Positions 1 to 11,200 of a DNA stretch of 64,000 bases are shown here, in pieces. Every line of letters begins with the position of its first letter. Position 1 is the stretch's first letter. A program made the position numbers and the translations under genes. The stretch is from positions 840,637 to 904,636 of the forward strand of contig NW_022985186.1 in the NCBI RefSeq assembly GCF_010093535.1, in the 5' to 3' direction. The notes beneath the pieces are model-generated. The model made no database searches, had not been told where the DNA came from, and saw only the letters and a list, made by a program, of their open reading frames with translations. This stretch comes from Lindgomyces ingoldianus (lineage: Eukaryota; Ascomycota; Dothideomycetes; Pleosporales; Lindgomycetaceae).

Positions 1-3000
1 ATAAGCGTCTAGGACACCCTAGACTAGCTACACTTTAACACCTTGTACAGTAAGCTAAGGGGGTGCAAATTAAAGAAATTACAACAGTCTAATATAACTT
101 ATGTAGCAGAGCTAAGATATAATAATAAATTAGCTACGCACTATAAATTAGCAACAGTAGACCTAGTAAGAGACTGTTAATTAATTTCTATGCATATAAA
201 GCATAAAGCATTATAAAAGAGTAAAGTTAAATGCTAATTACTAACAAGTATTCTAGCCTCTAGTAGGACCTCTACTTTAAGGATAATAGGCCTACTAAAT
301 TAATTATTAAAGCTCTTATAATCTTTATTTTCTTTTTAAAGAACTATTATAATATTACTATAAAAGTTATTAAAGCTAATAATAAGATAATAACAGTAAA
401 ACTAGAGGTAGAACACTAGCTAGCATTACATAGAATAACTGTTAAGCCTTTAGCACTAGATACACAAGCCTAGAACAGAGAAGCTAAACGCTTAGAGAGT
501 GTAAATATAAAGAAGTTATAGGCTATGCAACTAGATGCTAACCTACTATAGAATATATAGCTATACATTACTAGAGCTAGCGTATACCTATACAATTAAA
601 CGCTAAACTATGCTAATAACTAGAAGACACTATATAAGATCTTTTTCACACAAGCAGCTCTAAATAATAAAGTTGTTATGTTAATTTAAAAGCTAAGCTT
701 TACATATTTAAAAGCCTATAGCTGCAAAGCATTTATAATAACTAATAATATATATTAAAATAAATCTAAGCTATAAAGGCTAGACCTAAAGGTGTAGATT
801 AGATATCTAGTTAGGTACTAATTATTAAACATCTACTATGTATAGATACTACTACTGGCAAAAGTAATCTATACACATAATATTATTTTTAATAAACACT
901 TAATCTTTAGTAGTAAGCCTAAAGACCTAATAGATAACTTTATATATAACATAGTAAAAAAAATTACTACATATATTAGAATAATTAAGCTTCTAACACT
1001 TAGTTATTAGCTAAAGACAGAGTTATTTTATAAAGACAACACTGCAGATAATACATTAAATTTTAACAAAGTAGACCTACTAGGCTACTATTAAGGAAAA
1101 AAGATTAGAGATAACTATCTGTCTTCTCTAAACACTCTACTACCTGCAGCATTACTTATACAGTTAATAGCTAGAGCAGCACTAAAGCTAAGCTAAATAG
1201 AGTTGTTAAAGACTATACTATAAGCTGCAGCCTTTATAGCTAGCATAAGATCTAGAAGTGTAGAAAAGCATAGCAGCAAAACGCTAGATAAAGCAGCATT
1301 AATAAAAATGCTATTTAAAAGAAAGACACCTTATAAAAGCTAGCTGCTACCTCTACTATTAACCTAAAAGTAACTAGAGGAGCACCCTTTACATAAGATG
1401 TTTAAGGCAGCAGAAAGAACACACCTAGATAGTTATTAAACAATAAAATTCTAAATAAAGGTCTAGATAAAGCTAATTAAGGCAGCTAGACAGCAGATCC
1501 TAGATTATATGTAGGTGTACACTTATAAGCTTAATAAGCACTACAGATTATAAAGATGTAAGGCGTAACTAGTAGTCTGCAGTAATTAATAAAAAAACAT
1601 TACTACACAAGATACCTACGCTGCCACCCTAGCAAGACGCTTATTTTAAATGCTAATAGTAATATCTGCATGCTTTAACCTAGAGCTTAAATAATATAAC
1701 ATAACTAACGCGTTTATACATGCAGCAATTAACTGCAATATCTACATGCAGATGCTAAGAGGCTATTAGAAACTAGGTATAATACTAAAGCTTTAAAAAG
1801 CACTATATAGCCTACAAATTTTTTCTCTACTTTAGCAACACTATTTTATAATAACTCTTAAAGGCCTTAGGTTTTTAGCTGTTCTACATAAACCCTACTA
1901 CATAACTAAAGCTAGAATATTTGTCTTTTTTTATGTAGATAACCTTATTGTTGTGTACAGAAAAGGCTCTAAAGCAGATGCACAGCGTGTAGTAGACTAG
2001 TTACAAGAGAAGTATACCCTAACAGGAGGCAAGGACCTATAATAGTTCCTAGAAGTTAAGATTATTAGAGATTAATAGCAACAAATAATTTAGCTATTAT
2101 AGGCTTTATATATTAATAAGATAGCTAGGCTAGCTAACAGAAAGGACCTGCAGCATGCTACACCTATAAGTAGGATTAAACTTATGCTGCAATCTAGTTT
2201 CACAACCCTATTAGAAGTAAATTAATATTAGCAGAAAATTAGATCTCTGCTCTTTACAGCAGTTACTATAAGACTAGACATTGCCTTTACTACATTACAC
2301 CTTGCACAGTTTCTCACAAATCCTGCATCTAACTATTAGGATGCAGCTAATTAAGTTATCCTATACCTACATGCGACACACACGTACGCACTCTAATTAG
2401 GAGGAGAAGACTACCTTATAGTAGTAAGCAATGCGTTATTTGCAAATAATACACTAAATAAAAAAAGCTCTTAGAGCTACATTATTTAACTATTTAGCAG
2501 ATAGATTGCATAGCAAGTAAATAAACAAGATATAGTTACAATGTTAATAATAGAAGCAGAATTACTTACACTGTCCTAAGTTACTAAGGAAGCTATGTTT
2601 ATAAGAATGCTTCTTAACAAACTGTAGGTTAAGCTGCCTAATTTAACTATTATAATCTAGTGCAACAACAAGCAGACAATCTAACTAGTAAACAAAGAGA
2701 TATCTTAACTTTAAACTAAGCTCTGACATGTTAACATCCATAACTACTAGCTCTGACAGGAAGTCTCTTAACAAACAATTAAGGTTGTCTATGTCCCCTC
2801 TAGCAAGATGCTTGCAGACAGACTCACTAAAGCGCTTCTAGCCAGCAAATGGCCAAGCTTTCTTCAGCAAATTCGGCTAGTTGACGTCAGGGAGAGGATA
2901 GTCAGTCAGGAAGCGGATATGGAAGAGATTGAAGCAAGAATGGAAGCCCTGGAAGCATACTAAGGTTGCGCAATCGGGAACCAGCTTAAAGCATGTCCAA

Positions 3001-3012
3001 GCTGAGGGGGTG
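1..3012 (+). pseudogene. Copia (family A) pol remnant, 3' part: reverse transcriptase and RNase H
   Basis: This is the 3' part of a Ty1/Copia retrotransposon whose 5' part lies outside the window. Reading through the TAA/TAG stops on the plus strand gives recognisable Copia reverse transcriptase: the YVDD-box equivalent is near 1936-1950 (read as YVDN, followed by LIVVYRKGS), then the connection region, then RNase H up to about 2860, ending near 2960. A purine tract (GAGGGGG) sits directly before the LTR at 3005-3010, as expected for a polypurine tract. Nearly all Gln and Trp codons have become stops, so it is dead. The family (Copia rather than Gypsy) rests on the motif and on the lack of an integrase after RNase H. 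Confidence 0.85.
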
Positions 3013-3393
3013 TGTCAGATATGCGCACCTACTGTCAAGACAGGAGGAACGTTTGACGAAAGCTGCTACATAGTACGAGCAATAAGCTCGAACAGTATGT
3101 TGCTGCAAATTGCAGCATTTTGCAGCATTTTGCAGCATGTTGCAGCAAATTGCAGCAAATTGCAGCATGTTACAGCATTTTGCAGCAAATTGCAGCATGT
3201 TGCAAGCTGGTCGCGCATAGGGCTAGTTCGCGAGGGACTTGGATCGGCAGAACAAAAAGCCGAGCAACACGAGTAGAGCAGAAAAAGGATTGATAAATCA
3301 ACACAATCAATACAATTAATCAATCATCCCATACATCATATCAAAACCCATCATTTATCTCAGGAAGCCTAGAAACAGTGCTTAAATCTAACA
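3013..3393 (+). repeat. 3' LTR of Copia family A (381 bp)
   Basis: The LTR starts TGTCAGAT and ends ATCTAACA, the mutated form of ATCTGACA, so its ends are inverted repeats. A reversed copy at 20709-20974 plus 31279-31393 sums to exactly 381 bp and confirms both ends. It contains a minisatellite of about 10-11 bp units (GCAGCAAATT / GCAGCATTTT) at roughly 3100-3200. The outer 150 bp (after ~3240) keeps TCA, TGA and CGA triplets and is much less mutated than the adjoining pol. The matching 5' LTR is outside the window. Confidence 0.88.
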
Positions 3394-3412
3394 CTCTTAC
3401 AGTTTATAGTAT

Positions 3413-4453
3413 TATCTCAGCAAGCTCAGACGAGATGCGGAGAGAGCCTCGACAGGGGCAAGCCCCTGCTAGTAGCCTTAGTGGCGCAAGCCCCATCTCT
3501 CTAGCTAATAAGGGTGTAAGAAAGGCTTTCTCTCCCTAGCTGTCTAAGGGACTTTTGTGATTTTTTAGGTGATATTGTGGTTCTAAACCTCCTCCACTAT
3601 GCACTAGCTTAACTAAGAATTACTGTAGCTCTACCACTTTTTGTCCAAACCAGGTTAGATTTTAATAGGTAATAGAGACAGTCTCTAGCTATATCCTAAC
3701 ATTTTTGTAACCTAATTCTAACAAGATTTAGCAGAGTATTGCGCTATTAAGTCCTGCGCAGGACATTTTAATAACCCCACAACTACACCTTAATGCAACT
3801 CTCTAACTACATAATATATCATCTTTAGAATTTAAGACCTGTCTAAGACAGGCTCTATTAGGGAGCCTGCAAAGTTTTAGGATATCTAGGCCGCTGGTTG
3901 TCAAGCTGGATAGTAGGCTAGGGACATCGCGATCGCTCTCATGTCTGCAGCTCAACTAGCTGTTGTCTGAGGACTCTGAGGATCTAGGAGCTGTCTCAGA
4001 CTAGCTCTGCCAGGGATCCTGCAAAATTCTAGGGAATTTAGTCTACTAGTTGTCAAGTTCTAGTCAGGAGGGCGATACTATTAATCTGAAATTAGGGTAT
4101 AGATAGGTTAAAGTTCTGCCCGCGTTTAGATTTTTCTCTACTAATAATAGTTAGAATCTAGTAAAAAATATACTATTTTATAGCTACAGCTTGTCTCTAC
4201 ATTCTATTAAATTCTAAGCCTCTTCAGACATATAGTAGTAGAGATATTGTAAATCTAATTCTATTGTGATGCTTTTAAAATAGGCCTATTTATAGAAAAA
4301 ATTACAAAAGTCCCTTAGACAGCTGAGGAGAAAAACGCTACTGACAGGGGTCAGAAACCGCTAACCCCCAGGCCATACTCTATTTGGAGTAGCAATATGC
4401 ATGGTGGTTTGTGCGTCCTCGGTTCTCTCCTCACGTCTGAGCTAGCTGAGATA
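3413..4453 (+). repeat. ~1.04-kb repeat, left copy of an inverted pair around the kinase gene
   Basis: The block begins TATCTCAGC and ends GCTGAGATA, so it has its own terminal inverted repeat (about 35-40 bp imperfect: ATCTCAGC.AGCTCAGACG followed by GA-rich sequence). Its whole length matches ~6939-7986 in reverse complement, including the internal mirror-related segments (CTGTCTAAGGGACTTTTGT near the left end, ACAAAAGTCCCTTAGACAG near the right end). No coding capacity was seen. It resembles a non-autonomous DNA transposon (large MITE-like). No convincing target duplication was found. Many triplets prone to RIP survive, so it is less mutated than the retroelements. Confidence 0.7.
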
Positions 4454-5852
4454 ATCATAGTAGCCCCTGAGCTCTCTTCATCTCCTTAGATCTTACAATA
4501 CACTTATTCAATTCACCTAGTTTAGATCTTAATAACTTATTAACTCGCTCGCCTCTATAGCCCCGCTCAACTCCTGCAAGCACCTATTGTCGCATTTCTA
4601 GTACAGCCCTCACTGCCCCTGCCATCATAGATGTAAATAAATACTCTGTAACAGACCACTTAGACTTAAACCAATACACTTCACTTTATCAGCTTTCTAC
4701 ATAGCTGCATGCTTACACCACCTCTCCATTTGCAACACCTATAGCTTTATAAGGTAAAGGCTAGCGGGGATACTATCTGCTGGTCCTCATTAAAAGCAGG
4801 CTGCCTGCGGCATGGTGCCTTGTGCATCGACTGCTGTAGTTGTTGCGGATGCTCAGGCAGGTTAGGACGCTCTTACCGGATGTAGCCCAATGCGGCTACA
4901 GAACGCCTTTCTCCGTTAATTATTTAATTAAGTCAATCAAAATTCTAAGCGCCACTTAACTTTATTGCTAATTTAGTAGAGCGATGATTGACTTCATTGA
5001 ATTGACAACAAGCAATTAAAACAAACAAAAGCCATCAAGTTTCTTGCTTGTTGACAAGTCTAGCAAAGGTAAGTTTGACGGGCAAAACCCATCCACGACG
5101 TGCATCGGATAGTAGCATTACGAGGTGTTAAAGCATGTTTGCTAGCAACAAGACAAGACGGATAGTTTTTAAGGTAGGAATTTGGGCTAATATATGCGCC
5201 CGTTCGCAAACAGGAGGAACAAGCAGGCTTGCATTATAGCGCTAACCAATCAATCGGTCCGCGCCAGCCGCCTACGGACACCTGAGACAAGTCCATTAGA
5301 TGGCTTGTGCACAAAAGTTGAGCTACCGTCCGGGGTTAGGAGCCTGAGCTCGGCGGCGTCGCGGGAGCCAAAACCAAGTCTAGCTAGGCATTATTCCACT
5401 CCATCAAAGAATGCGTTAATCTGACAGAGCATTAATGTCTCTATGAAGGGGGTGTCACCCTGCTTGTGGGCCTTGGAGTGGTTGAAAGCATAATTCTGAA
5501 CCTAGCTCTCGCTACCTCCTTGGAATTCTTGCTTACTTGGTTTGAGATGGACAAAAAGTTTCCCCTCTCTCTGGCTCAGGTGGATCTACGACAAGGTCTT
5601 AGGAGAGCGACTAAAAGAACTCTGGGAACGCATCTAACCTGTGCCTAATAGGTTTTGATCCGATTATGACGGAGCCTGATAGATCTGTCATGTGATAATG
5701 CGTATTGGACGACGCTCTTAGATGGCCGACAAACAATAGATGTAGAATACTTGATAAAAAAAATAAAAACATTAAAAATTAAATGTTCTAGAACGATTCG
5801 AATGTGGAGTTTGGGCGAGCATGAACTAGTGATACACCAGCGATTTTTCCTT
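4454..5852. other. Non-RIPed intergenic segment downstream of the kinase gene
   Basis: Base composition is ordinary and TGA, TGG, TCA, CCA and CGA triplets are present throughout, in contrast with the flanking repeats. No complete gene could be recognised. On the minus strand, about 5418-5520 gives a protein-like stretch (NYAFNHSKAHKQGDTPFIET) that ends in a stop and has stops close upstream, so it may be a decayed gene fragment of unknown identity. Short plus-strand ORFs at 5194-5424 and 5466-5648 have no recognisable motif. Confidence 0.5.
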
Positions 5853-6682
5853 TCATGCCTTTGTAAGAATATGCACTCCTGTGCTTCCTTCTACGATAAC
5901 TTTCTGCCACAGTCCACTTTTATCAAGCTTCCTCGTCAACTTATCAATGTTCTCCTCTTTCGATCCATTCGTATCAACCTATATTCATCAGCCTCTTGTT
6001 CTCTCCATGTGGAATGTTCGATACGTACATTTATTAAAATGCCACGCTGATGATACACATCTTTGACTGCTATAGTCTCCGCCTCGTATTCTACGAAACG
6101 TCTTTCAAACTTCTCCTTGCTGTCATTGCTATCTCGTGCTCGGGAGATATATCTTGCCCGCGCATTTTGCTTGGTGACTTCGAGTGATAGCACAATGTCC
6201 GGTTTTGCATTTGGTCTCACCTCACTATCACTGATTGGACAAAGTGGTAGTTTGTCTTCAAACGGCCATACGCTGAAGGATTCCAGTTGCTCTAAGCATC
6301 GAGGAAATCCATCAACTAGAATGCCTTTGGGTTTTGGTTCATCTTGGTAGATAGCTTCCATAATCGCCTGACAAAGAAACGGATTCAAGTCTTCAGAGCT
6401 AAGAAACCCCTGATTATCGAGTTTGTCTTGGATTTGGGCCGCGAGCGATGTGCCGCGATTTTTGTGCATCCAACTACGTAGGTTATCGCCAACAGAGTAG
6501 TGTGTAAGGTTATGTATCTGTGCGAGATGCGCACACAGTGTCCCTTTTCCAGCGCCAGGGGCTCCTAAAATTTGGTTAGAGAAGACGGAGTAAATTGGAC
6601 GATCTAAAGGAGAGGTACCAAGGACGAAGATGATCGCAAAGCAGCGAGAGCCCTTGCCTAGGGTCGGGGTGGTACTCTCCAT
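5853..6682 (-). CDS. Adenylate-kinase-like nucleoside monophosphate kinase (3 exons, 241 aa)
   Basis: The coding sequence is complement(join(5853..5978, 6029..6564, 6619..6682)). Intron 1 (6565-6618, 54 bp) runs GTACCT..TTTTAG with CTAAC before the acceptor; it is in frame, so an unspliced reading would wrongly insert 18 residues before the P-loop. Intron 2 (5979-6028, 50 bp) runs GTACGT..ATATAG with a CTGAT branch-like site. Splicing gives 64+536+126 nt, ending in TGA. The protein has the P-loop GAPGAGKGT at residues 22-30, GDNLR at 47-51 (NMP-binding region), DGFPR at 106-110, a short LID with R163 and R165 before RRF at 176-178, and the adenylate-kinase C-terminal pattern (VDTNGSKEEN at 201-210). 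This is the known NMP-kinase fold that transfers phosphate from ATP to AMP or another NMP. There is no N-terminal targeting extension beyond ~20 residues. The length fits the family and no frameshift is visible. AMP versus UMP/CMP specificity cannot be settled by eye. It is bracketed by inverted repeats. Confidence 0.88.
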
Positions 6683-6938
6683 AAGTGCTGTTAGGTCTGT
6701 ACAAATTCTCGCAAAGAGGTTACTGCCGTTGTGGGCTTGCTGAGATCAAACTGTGTTTTAGTGTATGGGGAGTTGGCCTTGTACTTATAAGCAAGTATAG
6801 CGCGAGTATGCAGGTTAGGAAGGTTCTGAGACCCTCTAATGTGGCCTGTGGCAATTTGTCCAAGGCTCCCTCTTCGGGTTTAGCGCAGTCCCGCGCTTAT
6901 GCATATCGTGCATCGCTCTTCGCCCCACCCCCCGATTT
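6683..6938. promoter_or_regulatory. Upstream region of the kinase gene
   Basis: This ~255-bp non-RIPed stretch lies between the kinase start codon (minus strand) and the right inverted repeat, so the whole promoter must lie here or inside the repeat. No clear TATA box or conserved operator was seen. A plus-strand ORF at 6685-6957 runs through it but has no motif and is taken as chance. Confidence 0.4.
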
Positions 6939-7986
6939 TTTATCTCAGCTAGCTTAGCCGGGATGATGAGAGGATTAACAAACTACCATGCATAGTGCTA
7001 CTCTAAACAGAGTATAGCCTAGGGGCTAGCAGTTTCTAACCCCTGTAGCTAGCGTTTCTCTTATTAGCTGTCTAAGAGACTTTTGTAATTTTCTGTATAA
7101 ATCAGCCTATTTTAAAAGCAGAATAATAAAATTAGATTAACAATATCTCTACTACTGTATATCTAAATAGGCTTAGAATGTAACACAATATAAAGATAAA
7201 GTGTAGAAATAAAATAGTATATTTTTACTACATTCTAACTATTATTAGTAGAGAAAAGTCTAAACGCGCGTAGAATTTTAACCTATTTATACTCTAATTT
7301 TAGATAAACAGTATCGCTCTCCTAACTAGAACTTAACAACTAGTAGACTAAATCCCTTAGAATTTTACAAGCTCTCTAACAAAGCTAGTCTAAGACAGTT
7401 TCTAGATTCTTAGAGTTCTTAGACAACATCTAGTTAAGCTGCAGACATGAGGGCGATCGCAATGTCCCTAGCCTACCGTCTACTAGACTACAGCTTAACA
7501 ACTAGTAGACTAAATCTTCTAGAATTTTGCAGGCTCTCTAACAGAGCCTGTATTAGATGCGTCTTAAATTGTAATAATAATGTGTTATGTGGTTATAAAG
7601 TCGCGTTAGAATATAGTTGTAGAGTTATTGTAATGTTCTGCGTAGGACTTAGTAACGCAATACGTTGCTAAATCTTGTTAGTAATAGGCGACAAAATCAT
7701 GTTAGAATATAGCTAGAGACTGTCTCTATTACCTATTTAAATCTAACCTAGTTTAGATGTATAGTAATTCCTAGTTAAGTTAATGTATAGTAGAGGAGGT
7801 TTGTGATCACATATCACTTAAATAATCACACAAGTCCTGTAGACAGCTAGATAGAGAAAGCGTTTTTAAGCTCCTGATTAGCTAGCCTTATCAGCTAAGG
7901 AGCTAGTAGGGGCCCCCCTTATATTAGTTGCAGTGTTCTCAGAGGCTCCGAGCTTCTCTGTAGAGTCCTCTAAGCACCTGGGATAA
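6939..7986 (-). repeat. ~1.04-kb repeat, right copy of the inverted pair
   Basis: Reverse-complement counterpart of 3413-4453. It starts ATCTCAGCTAGC and is collinear in reverse with the left copy, for example CTGTCTAAGAGACTTTTGT at ~7069-7088 and the segment with GCGATCGC near 7453. It is more mutated than the left copy: many TGA/TGG of the left copy are TAA/TAG here. Its right end, near GGGATAAC at 7979-7986, is diverged and approximate. The ORF at 7447-7671 is a chance reading. Confidence 0.68.
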
Positions 7987-8295
7987 CTGATTTTAACACC
8001 TATAAAATGCTCACCCTCTTGTCGCTAAGTGTTACAACCACTGATTAGGCCAGAGGAACATGCGGGTCTCCAACCCCACGGAGGAAGGACGGATCGAAGC
8101 TGGTGAGGGCACGGCCCACAGAGGTCACGTCACGTGATGCTCTAAATCAGGTATAGAGTAATTGTAGAACTTAGCAGGTGATCGCGGGCTTAGCTTGCAA
8201 CTACTGTGCAAGACTTGCAATTAAGGTAGTTATAAGTAAAGAGTAATTGTAATGCTTAGCAAGTGATTGCAAGCTTAGCTTACATCTACTGTGCA
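7987..8295. repeat. Mostly unmutated spacer with a two-unit ~85-bp tandem duplication
   Basis: The first half (to ~8130) is unique, non-RIPed sequence with no gene. From ~8152 a unit beginning AGAGTAATTGTA and containing AACTACTGTGCAAGACTT is repeated with a period of about 85 bp. The second unit is interrupted by the solo LTR at 8296, and its remainder continues at 8511. Confidence 0.6.
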
Positions 8296-8510
8296 TGTGA
8301 CGGTGCTGCTTGTCAAGCTCCGCTGCTAGTCACATGATCTCGCTAAGGGTTAAGCGAGCGCGCTAGCGCCTTGGCGCCGCGCAAGCTTTTCTCTCGCGAA
8401 AACCCTTCGCCTCCTTCACTCCCTATCCTAGTTTAGCTGAAATAGAGCCGACCTACTCTACCTTGCTTCCCTAGCTCTATACAGTAGTAGAGACAGTGCT
8501 TGTCATCACA
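8296..8510 (+). repeat. Solo LTR (215 bp), relative of the Gypsy-A LTR
   Basis: It starts TGTGACGG and ends TCATCACA, and its 3' half is closely related to the Gypsy LTRs at 38222 and 44525 (shared stretch TAGAGACAGTGCTTGTCATC). It is flanked by the perfect 5-bp duplication GTGCA at 8291-8295 and 8511-8515. No internal sequence follows, so this is a solo LTR left by recombination. It is largely unmutated. Confidence 0.88.
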
Positions 8511-9611
8511 GTGCAAGACTTACAACTACTCTAAGGTATATAGTCTTAACCTTCTATCTCTAGTAGAGGGTTGTAGTTATTCTTTAACACTAGACATAGT
8601 CTTAGGTATAGTAATATATTTAATATCCTTTCTAATTAGAAGTGTGCAAAGACTATTCTTTATTTATAATAGTATAAATATATTAGTTATCTTACTTGTT
8701 TATTACTTTTTTTTTAACTTTATTCTTACTTTACTTCTTCTTATTAATACCTCTATCTTACTTTTGCTCTATAAGGATTACATAAAGGACTGTACACCCT
8801 CTAAGCACTGTTATAGGTTAAGGTATAAGAAAAACATACCTTCTTCTAAACTCTCTCTCTCTTCTCTTCTATCTCTACTCTCTAAAGACCTGTTACTAGC
8901 AGAAGTCACCTAGTAATAGAAAAATTAAAGTAAGGTATTATAATAATAACTACTAGCCTAAGTAATAGAACAACCTAGTTCTTGCTATTTCCCCCTTAAT
9001 AACATTATAAAAGAGGTAGTAAAAGAGGATCTTTCTCTAGAAACACTAACGCGTAGTAAACAAAAGTTAGTAGAATAGTAATGTAAAGCTTGTAACTAGT
9101 AGAACTATAAGAAGCAATAAATAAAAATAACATAGTAAAAAAATAACTAGATTAGTAAACTCTAGATAGCTCTTAAAGCTATTAGGTAGACTAAAAATAA
9201 AAAGAAGTATATGTAAACACATAAGCATATTTCACTCTCTTAAATTATAAAATTTATAAAAAACCTTGCAAAGCTTAGACTATTATATATAAAATGTAAA
9301 ATGTATATAAGATACAATGTAAGCGTATTTTAAATAGAACAAGATTAAATTTTATAAATAAGCATCTACTTTATTAAAAAACTATTAGTGTAGTTTAAAG
9401 CGTATAGTAAAGATTAAATTTATAAAAAAAAAACTTTAAGTAAAAAAACTACTAGAATATTCTTTAGCTTTAACAACTTTAGAAAAACACTAACTAAGTG
9501 TTATAATACTTACTTACTAGCTATGTGCTAATAAGAACGTGTTTGTTTAGTACGCAGTCTGTTAAGCGTAGGATTATTTAAAGAGGTTAGAGAAAGAGGT
9601 AGTTGGATTAG
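8511..9611. other. A+T-rich degenerate sequence, no gene recognised
   Basis: The start (8511-8545) completes the ~85-bp tandem unit split by the solo LTR. The rest lacks TGA, TGG, TCA and CCA almost entirely, as expected of old RIP-mutated repeat DNA. The long open stretch at 8500-8913 has low-complexity Leu/Tyr/Ser translation and no motif; I regard it as a by-product of base composition. Confidence 0.45.
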
Positions 9612-10430
9612 AGGGTGTACTGTTCTATAATATAACTACAAAGGGCAATAGAGGTTCTTAGGTAGACTTATTACAGTTTGCTTTATTCTGTTATATAAGA
9701 GAGTAGAGGAAACAATCTTAAAAAGATAGTAATTAGAGTAAATATATAGTGTAAGATATTTAATAGTATAACGTCCTTGTAAACTATTATACTACTTAGT
9801 CTATGTAAAGATAAGACTAAACATTAATCACAACCTTTCTATAATAGTTAGGATTAAGATTATATACATAGGTTCTAACTGTAATAGCCACAGTAACTGC
9901 AAATCTACTCTGTAGGTGTTACAGTCACTGCAGGCGCTTTCCTTTGTTAGGACATTCTTATAGAATAGAGCATACTCTAGATATTAATCCTAGTTGCTGT
10001 TACGATATTTACTTACTAGTCACGTGTTTGTAGAGACGTAAGGTTAGGTACGTGGGCCGAGGAGAGATGATGACGCGGGTTGAAGATAAGCAACGTCTTT
10101 AGGGTGTACAGTCCCTTAGCGTGGCTTAATAGGGCGATAGAGGTAGTTTAGGCCTATTGTAGTTTATCCCTTAGTGCTGTATAAAGAGTAGGAAAACAAT
10201 CTTGTTAAGATAATAATTAAAGTGTGTATAACTATAGTGTAAGATATATAAAAGTAATAATGTCTTTAAAAACAGTTATAGCTACTTAGTCTTATTATAA
10301 AGATAAAACTAAACTTTAATTATAACCCTTCTAATAGTAGTTAAGATTAAGACTATATACTTGTTGCAGTAACTGTTCTAACTGTAGTAACTGTAAACCT
10401 ATTCTACAGTTGCTACAGTTATTACAGTTA
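9612..10430. repeat. Direct duplication of a ~330-bp segment
   Basis: Two collinear diverged copies lie at about 9612-9935 and 10101-10430. Both run: AGGGTGTAC, GGGCRATAGAGG, GGAAACAATCTT or GAAAACAATCTT, GTGTAAGATAT, CTACTTAGTCT, AAGATAARACTAAAC, GATTAAGAYTATATAC, and end in a CAGTAACTG-rich tail. The intervening 10000-10080 keeps TGA, TGG and CGA triplets and is less mutated. No coding function was recognised. Confidence 0.65.
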
Positions 10431-10948
10431 GCTACACCTAATTAGTATAGCACAATCTAAGCGTTCTAGCTAGGCCGCGCTAAGCCTAATACTGTGTAGC
10501 TAAGAGGTATGTCTACTAATAGTAATTATACAACTCTAAGGCTGTCTAGCACTTGCTTACAGCTTATCTTAAGTTGTACCACATAGCCTTTTCTCTCTAG
10601 CAGCGTTCTTACTGCTTGTAACATTTACTATAAGTGTTAGAGGTTTTCTATATCTAGTAAGCACCTTTATATAAATTTATTTCTTATGTCTATTTTTTTT
10701 TATTTCTAACTATGCTTTTATTTTCTTAAAAGCTTTATTGCAAGTGCGCTGCTTCCTACCTTAATTCTCTTTGTTATAAGAAGATGCGTCTATATAGTCT
10801 TTACTATAAGGCTTCTATGCCTTGTGTTCTTTTATTGTTATTAAATAACTATATAGAGTGTGTATAAAAGAAGAGTTAGTGTAACGCCTTTGTTTCTAAC
10901 TAGGCGTAGGTACTGCTGTGTTGTCTAGCTGCTAGTTTATACAACTTT
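10431..10948. other. Degenerate A+T-rich DNA ending in a Copia-D leader fragment
   Basis: No gene is visible. The last ~45 bp (about 10905-10943: GTAGGTACTGCTGTGTTGTCTAGCTGCTAG) matches the reversed leader of Copia-D at about 56657-56690 and continues at 16842 beyond the Copia-B element. A minus-oriented Copia-D remnant was therefore the landing site of Copia-B. Confidence 0.55.
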
Positions 10949-11200
10949 TGTCCGAATAGTGATATTCGGGCGCCTGGTTGATAGTCACGTGGCTCGGATG
11001 CGCCCGGATCCCTGTGCACGGAGATCTGTGCGCAGAGTTTTAGACTATATCAACCCCTTTCCTTTATACAATAGAAACAATAAGAAGCAATTAACACTAG
11101 TTACCTAACCCCCCTGTGCGATGTTTACACCGTGCAAACCTCTCTGTCTTGTACGCATTTGCTAACACTAAGTGCTAGCTAGCAGAGAGTCTATTTAACA
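10949..11200 (+). repeat. Copia-B 5' LTR (252 bp)
   Basis: It is TG..CA bounded. Its outer ~100 bp keeps CCGAA, GTGAT, TTCGGG, CCTGG and GGCTCGG, which the 3' LTR shows as CTAAA, GTAAT, TTTAGG, CCTAG and AGCTTAG. Its inner end is mutated where the 3' LTR is not. Internal leader sequence (from 11201) is shared with Copia-C. Confidence 0.93.

Noticed and set aside
2929..3323. ORFs on both strands at 2929-3276, 2986-3198 and 3066-3323
   Set aside because: They run across the pol end and the Copia-A LTR and translate the GCAGCAAATT minisatellite (LLQFAAKCC-like repeats); not genes.
5194..5648. Two plus-strand ORFs in the non-RIPed segment downstream of the kinase
   Set aside because: No homologous feel, no splice-consistent extension; a possible decayed minus-strand gene fragment overlaps them.
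6063..6350. Plus-strand ORFs over the kinase gene (also 5751-6066)
   Set aside because: Antisense shadows of the kinase coding sequence.
8500..8913. 137-aa ORF rich in Leu, Tyr and Ser
   Set aside because: Low-complexity reading of A+T-rich RIPed DNA that begins inside the solo LTR; no motif.
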